Origin: Dehalococcoidales bacterium
GTDB lineage: Bacteria > Chloroflexota > Dehalococcoidia > Dehalococcoidales > UBA3254
DNA length: 6,479 bases
Direction: 5' to 3'
Assembly (NCBI GenBank): GCA_028718465.1
Contig: JAQULX010000167.1
Coordinates: 1-6,479, forward strand
The position numbers and the translations under genes are program-made. Positions 1 through 5,520 of this stretch are shown here, piece after piece (within the stretch, counting starts at the first letter, position 1; every line of letters starts with the position of its first letter). The notes under the pieces were generated by a model, which ran no database searches, was not told where the DNA came from, and was given only the letters and a program-made list of their open reading frames with translations.

Positions 1-460
1 CGACGATGCCTCCGCCGGAACCATCACTGATTGCTTCGGGTGGATGAACCTTACCTGTAGCTATTTGTTTGCCCTCTACCCCCCAAAGGTAGTTACCTGC
101 GGCATCCACATGATTAGCATATAAGCCAGTGCTATAGTGATACGGGGTATCGTCCCAGAAAATGAAAGCCCCGCCACTACCATCGCTCACCACGGCAGGG
201 GGCTCTGGTGGGGGTGGTGTCATACCTCCCAACATGGGGATAAGGCTTCCTACCAGTACAACCAGGAGGAAAATTGAGAGAGGTATCGCAATCAGAGAAG
301 GGCGAAGTTTCGAGAAAATAGATTTTGCTGGATCCGAGCGCTGCTCTTGCTCACCTAGTCGCGAAATCGCGTTATCCCACCACTCAGTAGATGGCTCAAC
401 CTTTTTTATTTCAGCATTGAAATAGTCTCGAAGCTTTTGTTCCAATCTTTCCTCATCCAT
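1..460 (-). CDS. Anti-sigma-factor-like membrane protein with DGSGG (propeller-type) repeats, C-terminus off the left edge
   Basis: The frame is open from an ATG at 460-458 to the window edge, giving 153 residues of a longer protein. The start is fixed by a perfect GGAGGTGA ribosome site at 473-466, 5 nt upstream, which contains the stop codon of the sigma gene. Residues 1-53 are charged and soluble (EEWW-like segment ESTEWW region around 22-28). Residues about 55-77 form one hydrophobic transmembrane helix, followed by a proline-rich linker (TPPPPEPP, 81-88). From residue 90 a repeat begins: SDGSGGAFIFW at 92-102, a segment ending AAGNYLWG at 120-127, then SDGSGGGIV at 145-153, a period of 53 residues. 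Repeats of this kind occur in extracellular beta-propeller-like proteins (family knowledge, from memory). Location directly after an ECF sigma gene suggests a membrane-bound anti-sigma factor and sensor: cytoplasmic N-terminus binding sigma, repeat domain outside. No zinc-type HxxxCxxC anti-sigma motif is visible, so the anti-sigma role is inferred from context. It could instead be an unrelated sigma-controlled surface protein. Confidence 0.
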   Translation of the reverse strand, partial: MDEERLEQKLRDYFNAEIKKVEPSTEWWDNAISRLGEQEQRSDPAKSIFSKLRPSLIAIPLSIFLLVVLVGSLIPMLGGMTPPPPEPPAVVSDGSGGAFIFWDDTPYHYSTGLYANHVDAAGNYLWGVEGKQIATGKVHPPEAISDGSGGGIV

Positions 461-465
461 CTCTA

Positions 466-473
466 TCACCTCC
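466..473 (-). promoter_or_regulatory. Ribosome binding site of the anti-sigma-like gene, overlapping the sigma stop codon
   Basis: The minus strand reads GGAGGTGA, an eight-base match to the 16S rRNA anti-Shine-Dalgarno end, 5 nt before the ATG at 460. Its last three bases are the TGA stop of the sigma gene. Ribosomes finishing the sigma factor stop exactly on this site, a typical layout for translational coupling of a sigma factor with its partner. Confidence 0.8.
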
Positions 474-1026
474 CCACTTCCCTTTCTTTGTCTCCGCCAA
501 GGATTTCACCAAGACGGTCCAGTGCCCGGCTCAAGCGAGATTTAATCGTTCCTTCACGCTCTCCCAATACTCGCGCAACCTCTGGCACTGTAAGGTCGGA
601 GAAATATCGTAGTACCACTGCTTCCCTCTGTTCAGAAGGTAATACCTCCAAAGCTTGCTTTAACTGTCGACGTTCTTCATCACGCATTATTGCTGTCTCA
701 GCTGTGTTTATGTTGTCTATCATTTCAGGGACCTGTTCGAGAGGCACTGTCGGTATTCGCTTCTTTCTGAATTGCTGTTTAACTTCGTTAACAACTATGC
801 GTATGAGCCAGAATCTTATACTGCCATGGAGACGCAATGAAGGCAGGTGTTTCCACATCTGGATTAATGTTTCTTGAACCGCGTCTTCGGCTGAGCTGCG
901 GTCCCGCGTCATTAAGTAAGCAGTGCCGTAAAGCGCACTGCGGTACTGCTCAACGAGCATGCGAAATGCCTCTTTATCTCCTGATTGATAGCGGCGGACT
1001 AGTGCCGCTTCTTCCGATTCATTCAA
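466..1026 (-). CDS. ECF-type RNA polymerase sigma factor (sigma-70 family, RpoE-like)
   Basis: A 186-residue protein of normal ECF length. Sigma region 2 spans about residues 9-90: the helix EDAVQETLIQMWKHL (47-61) is the core-binding region 2.2, and RFWLIRIVVNEVKQQFRKKR (71-90) corresponds to regions 2.3-2.4, which melt and read the -10 element. A linker runs from 91 to 110. Region 4 spans about 111-176, with LPSEQREAVVLRYF (129-142) and the helix-turn-helix VPEVARVLGEREGTIKSRL (147-165) that reads the -35 element. No region 1.1 or 3 is present, as expected for ECF factors. The start codon is TTG at 1026-1024, chosen because GAGGAG lies 8 nt upstream and no in-frame ATG gives the full N-terminus. 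The gene is followed after 5 nt by the membrane protein gene, with the downstream ribosome site overlapping its stop, so the two are translationally linked. It probably directs transcription of an envelope-stress or signal-responsive regulon; the target genes cannot be told from here. Confidence 0.95.
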   Translation of the reverse strand: MNESEEAALVRRYQSGDKEAFRMLVEQYRSALYGTAYLMTRDRSSAEDAVQETLIQMWKHLPSLRLHGSIRFWLIRIVVNEVKQQFRKKRIPTVPLEQVPEMIDNINTAETAIMRDEERRQLKQALEVLPSEQREAVVLRYFSDLTVPEVARVLGEREGTIKSRLSRALDRLGEILGGDKEREVGR

Positions 1027-1034
1027 CTGGAGCG

Positions 1035-1041
1035 CTCCTCT
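1035..1041 (-). promoter_or_regulatory. Ribosome binding site deciding the TTG start of the sigma gene
   Basis: Read on the minus strand this is AGAGGAG, with 8 nt between the GAGGAG core and the TTG codon at 1026. It supports the TTG as the real start; the nearby ATG at 1022-1020 on the same strand is out of frame. Confidence 0.75.
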
Positions 1042-1052
1042 TTGAATGACCC

Positions 1053-1066
1053 TCTAATATATTAGA
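1053..1066. repeat. Perfect 14-bp AT-rich palindrome in the sigma gene leader
   Basis: TCTAATATATTAGA reads the same on both strands and lies between the proposed sigma promoter and its ribosome site. It could be a weak hairpin in the 5' leader or a protein site; being AT-rich, it may also be chance. Confidence 0.3.
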
Positions 1067-1090
1067 TGCAAGTTTAGGCCAAAACGTTCC

Positions 1091-1119
1091 ATTATATAAC
1101 GAATTTCTTAAATTATTCC
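1091..1119 (-). promoter_or_regulatory. Possible promoter of the sigma operon
   Basis: On the minus strand a perfect TATAAT lies at 1096-1091. At 17 bp upstream is GGAATA (1119-1114), a poor match to TTGACA, so the promoter would be weak or depend on another factor. I looked for an ECF-type autoregulated promoter (GGAAC plus CGT) and found no pair with normal spacing. The palindrome at 1118-1133 touches the -35 position. Confidence 0.35.
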
Positions 1120-1133
1120 TGTAATTCTACAGG
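1118..1133. promoter_or_regulatory. Palindrome CCTGTA-ATTC-TACAGG, possible operator
   Basis: A perfect inverted repeat with 6-bp arms and a 4-bp centre, overlapping the edge of the -35 position of the proposed sigma promoter. It resembles a binding site for a dimeric repressor. It is not a standard SOS box: the CTG-to-CAG spacing is 8 bp, whereas the E. coli LexA site has 10. The binding protein is unknown. Confidence 0.35.
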
Positions 1134-1212
1134 TCCATTATCGCTATAAGTATATGACCATTAACCATATCTGGCAAAAATCATAAAGCAAGCCTGCCGT
1201 CTCATTCGTTAA

Positions 1213-1245
1213 CATACATGCTCATTATTACTGGATAAATGTATG
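1213..1245. repeat. Upstream inverted repeat with the same CATAC/GTATG core
   Basis: CATACAT (1213-1219) is the reverse complement of ATGTATG (1239-1245), separated by 19 bp. The latter continues as GTATGAT, the same half-site that occurs at the -10 of the toxin-antitoxin promoter about 50 bp further on. It may be an auxiliary operator. Confidence 0.3.
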
Positions 1246-1259
1246 ATATATCGTGGTTG

Positions 1260-1288
1260 TTGACAAATACCGCAGTTTCGTTCATACT
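1260..1288 (+). promoter_or_regulatory. Promoter of the toxin-antitoxin operon
   Basis: A perfect -35 TTGACA at 1260-1265, a 17-bp spacer and a -10 CATACT at 1283-1288 (4 of 6 consensus bases). A better -10-like TATGAT at 1293-1298 lies too far away (27 bp) from the TTGACA. The -10 sits inside the inverted repeats described separately, so binding there would block polymerase. Confidence 0.6.
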
Positions 1289-1309
1289 TTGGTATGATAA
1301 TAGTATGAA
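1281..1309. promoter_or_regulatory. GTATGA-type inverted repeats over the toxin-antitoxin promoter, likely autoregulatory operator
   Basis: TTCATACT (1281-1288) pairs exactly with AGTATGAA (1302-1309), and between them lies a second palindrome, CATAC-tttg-GTATG (1283-1296). There are thus three GTATGA half-sites across the -10 region and start of transcription. Ribbon-helix-helix antitoxins commonly repress their own operon by binding short repeated half-sites such as these (family knowledge). That this antitoxin binds here is inferred. Confidence 0.5.
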
Positions 1310-1324
1310 CCCACTGGAGGTTGA

Positions 1325-1582
1325 ATGATGAATAAGAGTACAAAAGTTGCCATAAGTCTGCCTGAGCACGTCTTGAAAGCTGTCGAAAAAGAACGGAAAT
1401 CCAGAGGAGAAAGCCGCAGCGAATTTTTCCGGCGTGCAGTGGAAAAACTTTTAAAACAGGAACAGGAATCTAAGGCCATTGAAAAGTATATCCAGGGCTA
1501 TTGTAATATGCCGGAGTCTACTGATGAGGTAGAGGTCATACACAGGGCAGGAACCGCCGTCCTGGCTCAGGAGCCCTGGTAA
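1325..1582 (+). CDS. Ribbon-helix-helix antitoxin of a MazEF/PemIK-type toxin-antitoxin pair
   Basis: An 85-residue protein of the expected size for a MazE/EndoAI-type antitoxin. The N-terminus carries a ribbon-helix-helix DNA-binding fold: strand KVAISLP (7-13), helix EHVLKAVEKERKSRG (14-28) and helix SRSEFFRRAVEKLLKQ (30-45). The C-terminal part, rich in acidic residues and ending LAQEPW, is the segment that in this family wraps the toxin and blocks its active site. Two tandem ATG codons occur at 1325 and 1328. GGAGG at 1316-1320 is 4 nt from the first and 7 nt from the second, so the second may be the one used, shortening the protein by one residue. Its stop overlaps the toxin start (TAATG). 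It should neutralise the toxin and, with it, repress the promoter just upstream, where GTATGA repeats lie. Confidence 0.9.
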   Translation: MMNKSTKVAISLPEHVLKAVEKERKSRGESRSEFFRRAVEKLLKQEQESKAIEKYIQGYCNMPESTDEVEVIHRAGTAVLAQEPW

Positions 1583-1899
1583 TGAAGCGAGGTGAAATCT
1601 GGTGGGCAGAGTTAGGCCCTCCCGCCGGGAGACGTCCGGTACTCCTGCTTTCACGGGATGAAGCATACTCTGTCAGAGAACTGGTAACCGTCGCACCTGT
1701 GACTACCCGGATCCGCCATATCCCTTCCGAAGTTCCCTTAGGCCTGGAGGATGGTTTGCCCAGGCCTTGTGTCATCAATCTAGATACTATAACCACTATT
1801 GCAAAAGCTAGCCTGCAACAAAAATTAACTGCTCTAAGCCACGAAAAGCAAAAAGCTGTTGAGGCAGCCCTTCACTTTGCTCTAGGAATGGAGATGTAG
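1582..1899 (+). CDS. MazF/PemK-family endoribonuclease toxin
   Basis: A 105-residue protein, typical MazF size, that should cleave mRNA at a short specific sequence and stop growth when free of antitoxin. The N-terminal signature KRGEIWWAELG (2-12) and RRPVLLLSRD (17-26) match the family. R18 and T41, in APVTTR, align by eye with the catalytic Arg25 and Thr48 of Bacillus subtilis MazF (EndoA). Conserved later segments are the PSEVPLGLEDGL stretch (48-59), VINLDTITTI (64-73) and the C-terminal helix SHEKQKAVEAALHFALGM. The loop before R18 is shorter than in B. subtilis MazF, and this loop influences substrate choice in the family. The ATG overlaps the antitoxin stop by one base and has AGGAG 8 nt upstream inside the antitoxin gene, so translation is coupled. 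The gene appears intact, with catalytic residues kept, so the toxin is probably active. Cleavage specificity cannot be read from the sequence. Confidence 0.92.
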   Translation: MKRGEIWWAELGPPAGRRPVLLLSRDEAYSVRELVTVAPVTTRIRHIPSEVPLGLEDGLPRPCVINLDTITTIAKASLQQKLTALSHEKQKAVEAALHFALGMEM

Positions 1900-2007
1900 T
1901 TTCGAATCGTGATACCATAATAAGCGTTATTACGGAACAAACACTTGCAAGTAATTTTGTGTAGCTAGCAAATTTTTGTCAAATTGCTGTAAGGTTTTGT
2001 TAAAGTT

Positions 2008-2041
2008 TTGCAAGCAGATGGTGGGCGCTACTGTACAATAC
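2008..2041 (+). repeat. Imperfect 34-bp direct repeat, copy 1
   Basis: Begins TTGCAAGCAG, contains GGTGGGCGCTACT and ends ATAC. It aligns with 5524-5557 at about 28 of 35 columns, in the same orientation. The two copies bracket the ATPase-helicase operon. Confidence 0.55.
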
Positions 2042-2047
2042 ACAGAA

Positions 2048-2066
2048 CTAAAACTTTCGAGTTTAG
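2048..2066 (+). other. Small hairpin with TTCG tetraloop
   Basis: CTAAAACT (2048-2055) pairs with AGTTTAG (2060-2066) around TTCG, with one bulged A. UUCG loops are unusually stable in RNA. No T-run follows immediately, so it is not a classical terminator. Confidence 0.3.
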
Positions 2067-2162
2067 CTTCAATTTGAAGAATAAAAAACAAAAAGCACGT
2101 AATTTGGTCCGCTAACTAATGCTTAGCCAGCATTGTTGAGGAAAATAAAATACAATTATTTA

Positions 2163-2201
2163 GTGTCTGGTCAACCATTGTCTAGCTGGTTGACCAGACA
2201 C
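2163..2201. terminator. Perfect 15-bp stem-loop between convergent operons, probable two-way terminator
   Basis: Bases 2163-2177 (GTGTCTGGTCAACCA) are the exact reverse complement of 2187-2201, with a 9-nt loop. It lies 264 nt after the toxin stop and 62 nt after the helicase stop. On the plus strand it is followed by AACTTTTATATATTT, and on the minus strand by an AT-rich stretch with TATTTTATTTT some 15 nt on. The T-runs are not ideally placed, so termination is likely but not certain. The length and perfection of the stem would also fit a protein-binding or element-end sequence. Confidence 0.55.
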
Positions 2202-2263
2202 AACTTTTATATATTTAGTAAGTCAAGAATTCTAAAACCCTGACTCCTCCAAGAAGGACGATG

Positions 2264-3664
2264 TTAATTGGGTTTTAACTTCGGTTCTTTGGAAATGATC
2301 GTTAGTGTTCTGGAACCTCGAGTTAATGCAACGTAAAGATTTTTTGCATCAAGCTTATCTGCTCCAACGATCATGCAATTATCAAATTCAAGGCCTTTGA
2401 TTAAAAGCGTACGGCTGACTATTCTTGGGACTAAACGTCTACCAAATTGCCTTGTTCGTTCCCTCACGATTAATGAGCTCTCTTGCAGGGATGCTGTTTT
2501 GCCGTTTGAGTGTTCTGTCAATGTTCTACACATTTCATAGTATAATTCAGCCCTGAATAGGTTGACCCCTTTCATTTTTCTAATGGATTCGAGAGCGGGC
2601 AAAATTGGAGATAACGATTCTTCCTGTGTAACTGATTTCAACAGTGCAATAATATTTTCTGGAATAGACTGTGTTTTTCTCATTTTATCACTCAGCCGTT
2701 TTGTGATATCTTTGAATGGGGTTTTTACTCCTGTGCAGCATACACCTGCAAAATCACAAACCAGCTGAGCTCGCATTAATCCGCGTGACGCCTCTAATTC
2801 TGATGCCCAAGTTATCAGGTCTTTACATTCAATTGTTTCCATGCTACTATAAAACCCACCGATATTTCGAGCCAACAAGTGACATTGTGCTTCCCATGTA
2901 CCAATGATACACGCAGTTTCGTTTTTCCTGTTGCCAATTCTATAGTAACTTTTCCGTTGCTCACCCACATCAGTTGAAGAAATCCAGCATATTGTCTTCG
3001 GGATATGCTTTAAGTCAATGGTTTCTTTGGCTATGAGCTTTTCTCTTGCTACTTTAAGCCATTGTCCTAATTCTGGGTTAGTGTTAGCCCATCTCCATGG
3101 TGTATCTAATTCCCCTATTTTTGTGAATGAACTCATGACATCAGAATCCCATTCAGCAAGCTGATTTTGACCAAAACCAAAGATGCTTTGTAATGGGTCT
3201 CCCACAATACGGCAGGGTAATAAGCCCGCTAATTCTCTTATGATTTGGTGTTGTAACCTGAGACAATCTTGGTACTCGTCAACATATAATCCCGAATACG
3301 ATTGCTTTATTATTCTCCGAATTACCCCATTCTCTAGGAGCTTTATCATCCCTTTATACACATCATTCCACTCTCCAGAGACTCCAGGGATGAAATTGGC
3401 AAGACCAGAGATCGCGGGATAAGCCGCAGAGTACCGTAATGACCAACCAGCAATCGTGTCTACCACATATGACCTCGGATCTGCCCCAAACTTCTGAAGT
3501 CGATTGCGGACCGCATATACACCAGCATGCGTATGTGTCAAAATGAGCTCTTGCCCTGTATTGTGATACGCGGTTGCCTCAGCTATCAAATTGGTCTTCC
3601 CACAACCTGCTGGAGCTATGACAACTCCATCCTTCGTTAGAGCGAACTTGGAAACCAAATCCAT
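2264..3664 (-). CDS. UvrD/PcrA-like superfamily 1 DNA helicase, GajB-like partner of the OLD ATPase
   Basis: A 466-residue SF1A helicase with its motifs in order: motif I APAGCGKT (17-24, lysine 23), motif Ia ILTHTHAGVYAVRNRL (41-56), motif II DEYQD (129-133), motif III VGDPLQSIFGF (154-164), motif IV around PWRW (189-192), motif V LLIKGLEFDN (420-429) and motif VI VALTRGSRTL (445-454). All catalytic residues for ATP-driven unwinding are present. It is shorter than housekeeping UvrD (about 700 residues) and close to Bacillus GajB (about 490). Only 16 residues precede motif I, and I see no Q-motif. The start ATG directly follows the TAG stop of the ATPase gene with no spacer; a GGAG lies 10 nt upstream inside that gene, so translation is coupled. 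In Gabija the helicase assembles with or assists the nuclease subunit against phage (family knowledge). Assignment to Gabija rather than a related class 2 OLD pair rests on domain architecture only. Confidence 0.85.
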   Translation of the reverse strand: MDLVSKFALTKDGVVIAPAGCGKTNLIAEATAYHNTGQELILTHTHAGVYAVRNRLQKFGADPRSYVVDTIAGWSLRYSAAYPAISGLANFIPGVSGEWNDVYKGMIKLLENGVIRRIIKQSYSGLYVDEYQDCLRLQHQIIRELAGLLPCRIVGDPLQSIFGFGQNQLAEWDSDVMSSFTKIGELDTPWRWANTNPELGQWLKVAREKLIAKETIDLKHIPKTICWISSTDVGEQRKSYYRIGNRKNETACIIGTWEAQCHLLARNIGGFYSSMETIECKDLITWASELEASRGLMRAQLVCDFAGVCCTGVKTPFKDITKRLSDKMRKTQSIPENIIALLKSVTQEESLSPILPALESIRKMKGVNLFRAELYYEMCRTLTEHSNGKTASLQESSLIVRERTRQFGRRLVPRIVSRTLLIKGLEFDNCMIVGADKLDAKNLYVALTRGSRTLTIISKEPKLKPN

Positions 3665-5335
3665 CTACTGCTCGCTCCATGCTCGTATCAAATTAAGCTT
3701 TTCCTCAATGTCCTTCGTTGCCATACCGGACAGATATTTAATCGCTACCTTACCAAATTCTTCACCGGTATCTATTCGCTTGAACCAATTTAGCTTCTTT
3801 GCGCTAAATCCAATAGCCAATCGTAGCTCATCTGATTCTTTCCATGTTGAGATATTTCCAAGCTCTGTAGGTTTTCTACCCAATTTACTGGCTACCGAAT
3901 CGCGGATAGAATCTTCTCCTCGATCATCGGAGGCTATTTTCAACGTTTCCAATACTCCCATCCACGGGATGTCATTAAATATGCGTTCTTCAATTGCCAA
4001 CTTGTCGTTCCAAATTAAAACGACTATACCCATCTTTTCCATCTCATCTTTTTTTATATGAATATCTTTTGTATCTGAATCGCCCAGATATAAAACCTTG
4101 TATCCTAACCCTATAAGATCTTCAGAGACTTTAACGGCAACACTGCCACCTCCCTCGGCGGGAACTACTCCTCGGCAAGCAAAGGAATCTTTTCCTTGGC
4201 CTAAAAGATATTCGTCAAATGCCCGACATAAGCCTACTTCAGTTTTGCCTTCACAAACAAGGACATGATTGCCCAGAAAAGCCTCTGACGCCTTTCGAAC
4301 AGTCGCAACTAAATCACAAGGCACAGGAATTATCTCAACAGTTGCCCCGGGTTTCACCACATTAAGCCGACCAGGCACTTCTTCAACGACTATTGAGGAG
4401 TGGCTGGTTAAAATTACCTGTCCAAAAGTATTTTCGCCAGCCTGTTTTTCAAAACGCCTTAGCAAATGCCGCACTCTGTGAGGTTCCAATCCGTGCTCGA
4501 ATTCATCGATTAAAATAATACTACCTGATTCCGCCAAATGGCTTTGTACCGCCATTATTAATAATCTTCGTGCTCCCAGACCGACTCGTCGAATCGGGAC
4601 TTCCCCATCATGTAATGTAAAACCAGCTTCACCGATGTTCACTGCCGCAGCATCTAGATTAGGGACATATTCCGATTGAGGCAGCACACCCAATGCCCGT
4701 CCTAAAACTTCTGCTTTCTTGGCAGCCTCTTGGAAGTGTACTAGTGAACCAGCAGGTATCTTTTGGCGAGCCGAACGGCTTGCTTCTGCCAAGATCATGT
4801 CAATATCATCAGGTTCACCAGTCAATCTTGACAGAGCAGTTCCCCTCCTCCAGGTCAATTGTTGATTAACATATCCGCCCAAACGCATTACACCTAACTT
4901 CTCCCTATCGCGACCAGAGACGTAATGTCCTTCGGGATGTTCCTTGTTTATTATCAACCATTCGGGATCAAGCGATTTATCAACAGTCAATCTAATAGTT
5001 AACATAGGGTCATCACCCGTCAGAAAATCATCGTGACACTCACCATTACAGTAGCCGCTCAAGAATAACCCGAACTTGTTTTCTCGAAGCAGATCAGAAG
5101 GGAAATCTGTTACCGATACCGTTATTAATATTGGTTCATCAGTTTTTAGCTGATAGAAATCTGAGTCATCGAAACTGATACCCGACCTTGGATTAAGAGC
5201 TAGATCTATCGCGTCCAAAATCGTTGACTTTCTGGAGTCTCCTGATCCAATGAGGCACACGAGGTCGCTATTAGGGTACCAATCTAGTGTCTTGATACCT
5301 CGGAACCGTTCGATAAGTAAATGTCTGATTTTCAT
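3665..5335 (-). CDS. OLD-family ATPase with C-terminal TOPRIM nuclease domain, GajA-like (class 2 OLD)
   Basis: A 556-residue protein, near the 578 of Bacillus cereus GajA. The N-terminal ABC/SMC-like ATPase starts with IRHLLIERFRGIKTL. Its Walker A region is GSGDSRKST (30-38), where the glycine normally before the lysine is arginine. An insert spans roughly 160-245, the dimerisation region in OLD proteins. The signature-like VGLGARR (251-257), Walker B IILIDEFEHGLEPHR (273-287, D277/E278) and H-loop TSHSS (310-314, H312) follow. The TOPRIM domain runs from about 356: LVCEGKTE (359-366, E362), AEGGGS (393-398), LYLGDSDTKD (415-424, D419 and D421) and AIEERIF (447-453), the acidic residues that bind metal in TOPRIM nucleases. 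The start ATG has GGAG 8 nt upstream. With the adjoining helicase it forms a class 2 OLD / Gabija-type operon, expected to nick or cut DNA under nucleotide control during phage infection. The PARIS and retron-linked OLD systems are alternatives, but they lack a UvrD-type partner. Confidence 0.87.
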   Translation of the reverse strand: MKIRHLLIERFRGIKTLDWYPNSDLVCLIGSGDSRKSTILDAIDLALNPRSGISFDDSDFYQLKTDEPILITVSVTDFPSDLLRENKFGLFLSGYCNGECHDDFLTGDDPMLTIRLTVDKSLDPEWLIINKEHPEGHYVSGRDREKLGVMRLGGYVNQQLTWRRGTALSRLTGEPDDIDMILAEASRSARQKIPAGSLVHFQEAAKKAEVLGRALGVLPQSEYVPNLDAAAVNIGEAGFTLHDGEVPIRRVGLGARRLLIMAVQSHLAESGSIILIDEFEHGLEPHRVRHLLRRFEKQAGENTFGQVILTSHSSIVVEEVPGRLNVVKPGATVEIIPVPCDLVATVRKASEAFLGNHVLVCEGKTEVGLCRAFDEYLLGQGKDSFACRGVVPAEGGGSVAVKVSEDLIGLGYKVLYLGDSDTKDIHIKKDEMEKMGIVVLIWNDKLAIEERIFNDIPWMGVLETLKIASDDRGEDSIRDSVASKLGRKPTELGNISTWKESDELRLAIGFSAKKLNWFKRIDTGEEFGKVAIKYLSGMATKDIEEKLNLIRAWSEQ

Positions 5336-5343
5336 GTGTTAAG

Positions 5344-5347
5344 CTCC
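5344..5347 (-). promoter_or_regulatory. Ribosome binding site of the OLD ATPase gene
   Basis: GGAG on the minus strand (ACGGAGC context), 8 nt before the ATG at 5335. It supports that start. Confidence 0.65.
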
Positions 5348-5392
5348 GTCATCAATAGTTATCAGATTGAACCAATTGTTAAGGTTAAGGAA

Positions 5393-5421
5393 AGTATATC
5401 CTCCAATGGTTTCATCTGCAA
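5393..5421 (-). promoter_or_regulatory. Probable promoter of the ATPase-helicase operon
   Basis: On the minus strand: -35 TTGCAG (5421-5416, 3 of 6), 17-bp spacer, -10 TATACT (5398-5393, 5 of 6). It would give a leader of about 50 nt before the ATPase ATG. It is the best candidate I find upstream of the gene. Confidence 0.45.
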
Positions 5422-5446
5422 GCCATATATGATCTCCCTTTTAGCC

Positions 5447-5470
5447 CTTGAGCGAATTTAAATTCTCAAG
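5447..5470. promoter_or_regulatory. Interrupted palindrome upstream of the ATPase promoter
   Basis: CTTGAG (5447-5452), two unpaired bases, AATTT/AAATT (5455-5464) and CTCAAG (5465-5470) form a near-perfect 24-bp palindrome, 25 bp upstream of the proposed -35. That position would suit a regulator site. The binding protein, if any, is unknown. Confidence 0.3.
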
Positions 5471-5520
5471 TTATCCCATGATAATTTACATTTCAGCAAG
5501 TACTTTCTTAATTATGCAAA

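Larger units (their letters stand above)
1900..2263. other. Intergenic region between convergent operons, AT-rich with several hairpins
   Basis: No convincing ORF. It holds a weak AT-rich inverted repeat just after the toxin (TAATAA at 1918-1923 with TTATTA at 1927-1932), the 10-bp palindrome ACTTGCAAGT (1943-1952), one copy of a 34-bp repeat (2008-2041), a hairpin with a TTCG loop (2048-2066), the near-perfect palindrome CTTCAATTTGAAG (2067-2079), a 6-bp hairpin (AATGCT 2118-2123, AGCATT 2129-2134) and the strong 15-bp hairpin at 2163-2201. This density of small hairpins could reflect an untranslated RNA or a decayed mobile piece; neither can be shown here. Confidence 0.6.

Noticed and set aside
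437..877. Plus-strand frame of 146 residues opposite the sigma gene
   Set aside because: It lies antisense to a clear ECF sigma factor, has low-complexity Ser/Arg-rich sequence and no ribosome site; it is a shadow.
1118..1133. LexA (SOS) box at the CCTGTA/TACAGG palindrome
   Set aside because: The CTG-to-CAG spacing is 8 bp rather than the 10 of the E. coli site, and it does not match the Gram-positive GAAC/GTTC form.
2018..2033. T-box-like sequence (GGTGGGCGCTACT) in the repeat
   Set aside because: The T-box core is GGGTGGTACCGCG; the match is partial, no specifier stem or terminator follows, and no aminoacyl or amino-acid gene lies downstream.
3591..4061. Plus-strand frame of 156 residues opposite the OLD ATPase and helicase junction
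   Set aside because: Antisense to strongly supported genes, with composition typical of a shadow frame and no recognisable motif.
3665..5335. PARIS or retron-associated OLD system
   Set aside because: The partner gene is a UvrD-like helicase and no reverse transcriptase, ncRNA or DUF4435-type TOPRIM partner is present in the window.
5431..5447. Leader minicistron (ATG-GCT-TGC-AGA-TGA) with a GGGAG site upstream of the ATPase gene on the minus strand
   Set aside because: It is only four codons and overlaps the proposed -35 element, so it would lie upstream of the transcript start; chance is likely.
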